6,430 nt of DNA from Chloroflexota bacterium (GTDB taxonomy: Bacteria; Chloroflexota; Anaerolineae; B4-G1; SLSP01), in NCBI GenBank assembly GCA_012798275.1, contig JAAZNO010000264.1:1-6430 (forward strand), read 5' to 3'. Made by a program: the position numbers and the translations under genes. This document shows, one piece after another, positions 4,235 through 6,430 of the stretch. The notes below the pieces were generated by a model. The model saw only the letters and a program-made list of their open reading frames with translations, had not been told where the DNA came from and did no database searches. The first letter of the stretch is position 1; every line of letters starts with the position of its first letter.

Positions 4235-6430
4235 TCAGGGCCGCACCGTCAGCGACGCGCCGGCCGTGCGTCCCCAGACCTCTGGGAAGTAGGTCTCGTA
4301 TGCCGTGGCCGGCAACACCCGGAATTCACCCGCCAGCACCGCCCGCAGCCGGTAAGTGACCTGATGGGTGCCCGCCGGCAGGGCCTGGCTGAAGAAGACC
4401 GCCCGCTCATCGCGCAGCTCAGTGCTGTCAAAGGGACTCCAGCCCCAGCCGTCGCGGCGCGTCGCTCCCACGTAGCCGGGAACCTCCTGCGACTGCTGCT
4501 CGGTGAGCAGCTCCGGGTGCACCGCTTCCAATCCCGCCGGGTAGAAATCCTCCAGCGTGAGGAAATAGCGCGTGTTAGGTGTGATCACCGTCAGCCGCAC
4601 CTCCACGAGATCGCCAACGCCCAGCGTCGTCGCCGGCGTACAGGCCTGTTCCCCTGCCGGAACCGCCGGGTCGGCCACCAGGCAATAGTCGCGCTGGACG
4701 GTAAGCCCCCGGCTATCTGCCGCGAGCTCCGTCACAGGCAAATCCAGGGCGAGGTAACCGGTATAGCTCAGGCGTCCCTGGCCCTCTCCCCGCGCGACCT
4801 CGAGGGCGTTCACCTGCCCCGGGAGCAGGCTCGTGCTCGCGTCCGCGCCGAGCGGGAAGCGCCAGGCCTGCGTTTGTCGGAGCGTGTTGGCCGTCACCCG
4901 GCCGTTGCCAAACGCCACGCCGTTAAACGCCACGCCCCACTCATAATCGGCGCGCAGCTCGCCGCTGAGCCTCAGGTAATCGGTCAACGCCAGCAACGCC
5001 CAGGCAGTCTCCTGGGTCGTCGCCCAGCGGTCGCCGCGCCGCGCCACCAACAGCCAGCGCACCGCCTCCGGGATCAACGGATCCTCCGGCGCGAGCCGCA
5101 CCAACGCCGTCAACACCACCGCCGTCGCCCGGACGTCGGTTACCCAGTAGCGCGGATCCTGGTCCTCCCACCGCACGCCGGTCGCCGACCGCGCCGCCGC
5201 GCCGCGCAAGTCCTCCAGCAACGTCGTCACTTTGGCGTCGCCCGGCGCGATCTGCCCCAGCGCCAACGCCAGGTACGCCTTCCCCGTCACCCCCAGCTGC
5301 TCGCGCGCCTTGTAGAGGGCCTCCCCTGCCCCGCCGGGACGCAAACGCCCCGTCAACGCCAGGACATACACCGCCAGGGCGTGATTGGGCGTCCAGGTGC
5401 GGGGCACGCGCAGCGACTCTTCGAGAATCACCTGCTCCAGATAATCCAGCGTCGCCGCAAGCGCCTCCGTCCGCACGGTGAACCCCGCCTGCTGCGCCTC
5501 CCACAGCCCCATGGCCACGTAGGCCGAAAGTTGCAGGTCCGCCGGCGAGTTCGCGCCCCAGCTCCATCCGCCCTCCGCCAGCTGCCGTCCATACAGCCGA
5601 TCTAGCGCGTCCGGCACCAGGGTCTGCAACTTGCTCTCCAGGTCCGGCGCCGCGATTTCCGCGTCGCGCAGCGCGCGGTAGGTGAGCACGTTGAGCAAGA
5701 AACGGCTGACCAACATCTCCGTGGATTCGTAGCGCGACGTTTCCAGGGAGGTGAGGCCGCCCGCCAGGCTCGCCGCCAGCGACGGCTCCAGCTGCACTTT
5801 CAGGTTCGTTCCGACGCCGGCGTTCTGGGGGACGACGATGGCTTCCATGCGGCTGCCGGCCACGTCCAGCACGCCGGAGACGCCGAAGACATCGGGGGAC
5901 GTGTAGCGATACACCGGCAACGCGCCGTCAGACGCTTGCCCCAGGGAAGGAAAAGCGCTATCACGGTAGCCGCCGCCCTCCACAGAGAAGGTCAGCCGCG
6001 CGGCATCCCCGTCCTGCGAGGCCGAGACGCCCCACGCGACGCGCACCTGTCCACCCGCCGGCACCTCGACCTGCTGCGAAGCCTCGGTCTCCACGGTCAC
6101 CGCGCCGCTCGCGGTGAGACGCACCTCCACCGTGAGCGGCTGCCCGGTGGCGTTGTGCACGATCGCCGCCACCTCCAGCCGATCCCCCGCGATGAAGAAC
6201 CGGGGCGTGACGGGGCGCACGAACAGGGGTTGGGTGACCACCCATTCGAGCTGCGCCTGTCCCACGCGGGTATCCGCAGTGACCGCCCGCGCGTCCACCA
6301 CCCAGGTCGTGAGCGAATCCGGCAGCGGCACCGCAATCTGAGTTTCGCCAGTCGGTCCCGTCCGCAGCTGCGTCTTCCACAGCGCCGTATCAGGGAACTC
6401 CTGGCGCACTTCCACCGACGCCAGAGCGCC
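4235..6430 (-). CDS. Bacterial alpha-2-macroglobulin-like protein, C-terminal part, thioester motif lost (partial)
   Basis: The frame is open from the right edge to a TGA at 4235-4237, giving 731 residues; the N-terminus, any signal peptide and the bait region lie outside. The visible part matches the C-terminal half of bacterial A2M proteins (YfhM/YfaS type): an A2M domain (VRQEFPDTALW near 8-18, LPDSLTTWVVDARAVT near 36-51, then RPVTPRFFIAGDR), an alpha-helical thioester-type domain (about 236-510) with Trp- and Ala-rich repeats such as GGWSWG and TTQETAWALLAL, and a beta-rich C-terminal domain ending in YFPEVWGRTAG. Where relatives have a CxEQ thioester before SRFL, this protein has STEMLVSRFL (Ser236 to Met239), so it cannot form the covalent thioester. 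Such proteins act in the cell envelope, trapping foreign proteases or serving as structural or sensor proteins. One Cys pair (DYCLVAD and EQACTP) could form a disulfide. The stop is 15 bp before a permease gene. No frameshift is visible. Confidence 0.9.
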   Translation of the reverse strand, partial: GALASVEVRQEFPDTALWKTQLRTGPTGETQIAVPLPDSLTTWVVDARAVTADTRVGQAQLEWVVTQPLFVRPVTPRFFIAGDRLEVAAIVHNATGQPLTVEVRLTASGAVTVETEASQQVEVPAGGQVRVAWGVSASQDGDAARLTFSVEGGGYRDSAFPSLGQASDGALPVYRYTSPDVFGVSGVLDVAGSRMEAIVVPQNAGVGTNLKVQLEPSLAASLAGGLTSLETSRYESTEMLVSRFLLNVLTYRALRDAEIAAPDLESKLQTLVPDALDRLYGRQLAEGGWSWGANSPADLQLSAYVAMGLWEAQQAGFTVRTEALAATLDYLEQVILEESLRVPRTWTPNHALAVYVLALTGRLRPGGAGEALYKAREQLGVTGKAYLALALGQIAPGDAKVTTLLEDLRGAAARSATGVRWEDQDPRYWVTDVRATAVVLTALVRLAPEDPLIPEAVRWLLVARRGDRWATTQETAWALLALTDYLRLSGELRADYEWGVAFNGVAFGNGRVTANTLRQTQAWRFPLGADASTSLLPGQVNALEVARGEGQGRLSYTGYLALDLPVTELAADSRGLTVQRDYCLVADPAVPAGEQACTPATTLGVGDLVEVRLTVITPNTRYFLTLEDFYPAGLEAVHPELLTEQQSQEVPGYVGATRRDGWGWSPFDSTELRDERAVFFSQALPAGTHQVTYRLRAVLAGEFRVLPATAYETYFPEVWGRTAGASLTVRP

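Noticed and set aside
4364..5605. Long plus-strand open frame (413 residues) opposite the A2M gene
   Set aside because: Arg-rich, low-complexity shadow of an intact A2M coding frame, with no recognisable motif.
4235..6430. A2M gene as a frameshifted pseudogene
   Set aside because: The frame is continuous over 731 codons with conserved domains up to a normal C-terminus; only the thioester residues are changed.

Overview
The window is GC-rich bacterial DNA with tightly packed genes, GTG as well as ATG starts and clear Shine-Dalgarno sites. Nothing in it is diagnostic for a taxon. The high GC, the thioester-less bacterial alpha-2-macroglobulin (A2M) and the G-rich 15-bp tandem repeats between genes would fit a Chloroflexota-type genome, but this is inference from general impression and not a marker-gene assignment.

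Layout: bases 1-90 hold the 3' end of a plus-strand gene. It converges on a block of six minus-strand genes filling the rest of the window. The convergent gap (91-186) carries short tandem repeats and a possible hairpin. Read in the direction of transcription (right to left), the minus-strand block is: (1) the C-terminal 731 residues of a large A2M-like protein, running off the right edge; (2) after 15 bp, an ABC permease; (3) after a 207-bp gap with hairpins and repeats, a substrate-binding lipoprotein; (4) after 13 bp, its ATPase; (5) after 33 bp, a second permease; (6) after 27 bp, a DJ-1/PfpI-family protein.

Genes 2-5 together encode a complete OpuC/YehZYXW (OsmF)-type importer for quaternary-ammonium osmoprotectants such as glycine betaine, choline or carnitine: lipoprotein receptor, two different membrane subunits and an ATPase with a short regulatory tail. 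The flanking genes suggest an envelope and stress theme: the A2M-like protein is probably an extracytoplasmic surface protein, and the DJ-1 protein a cytoplasmic thiol-dependent stress or damage-control protein. The close spacing suggests co-transcription, possibly with an expression break at the 207-bp gap.

The points most worth a second look are the loss of the thioester motif in the A2M protein, its 15-bp linkage to the osmoprotectant importer, the structured repeat-like DNA inside the operon, and a 33-base near-identity between the two permease genes. No CRISPR array, RNA gene, intact mobile element or clearly new system was found.
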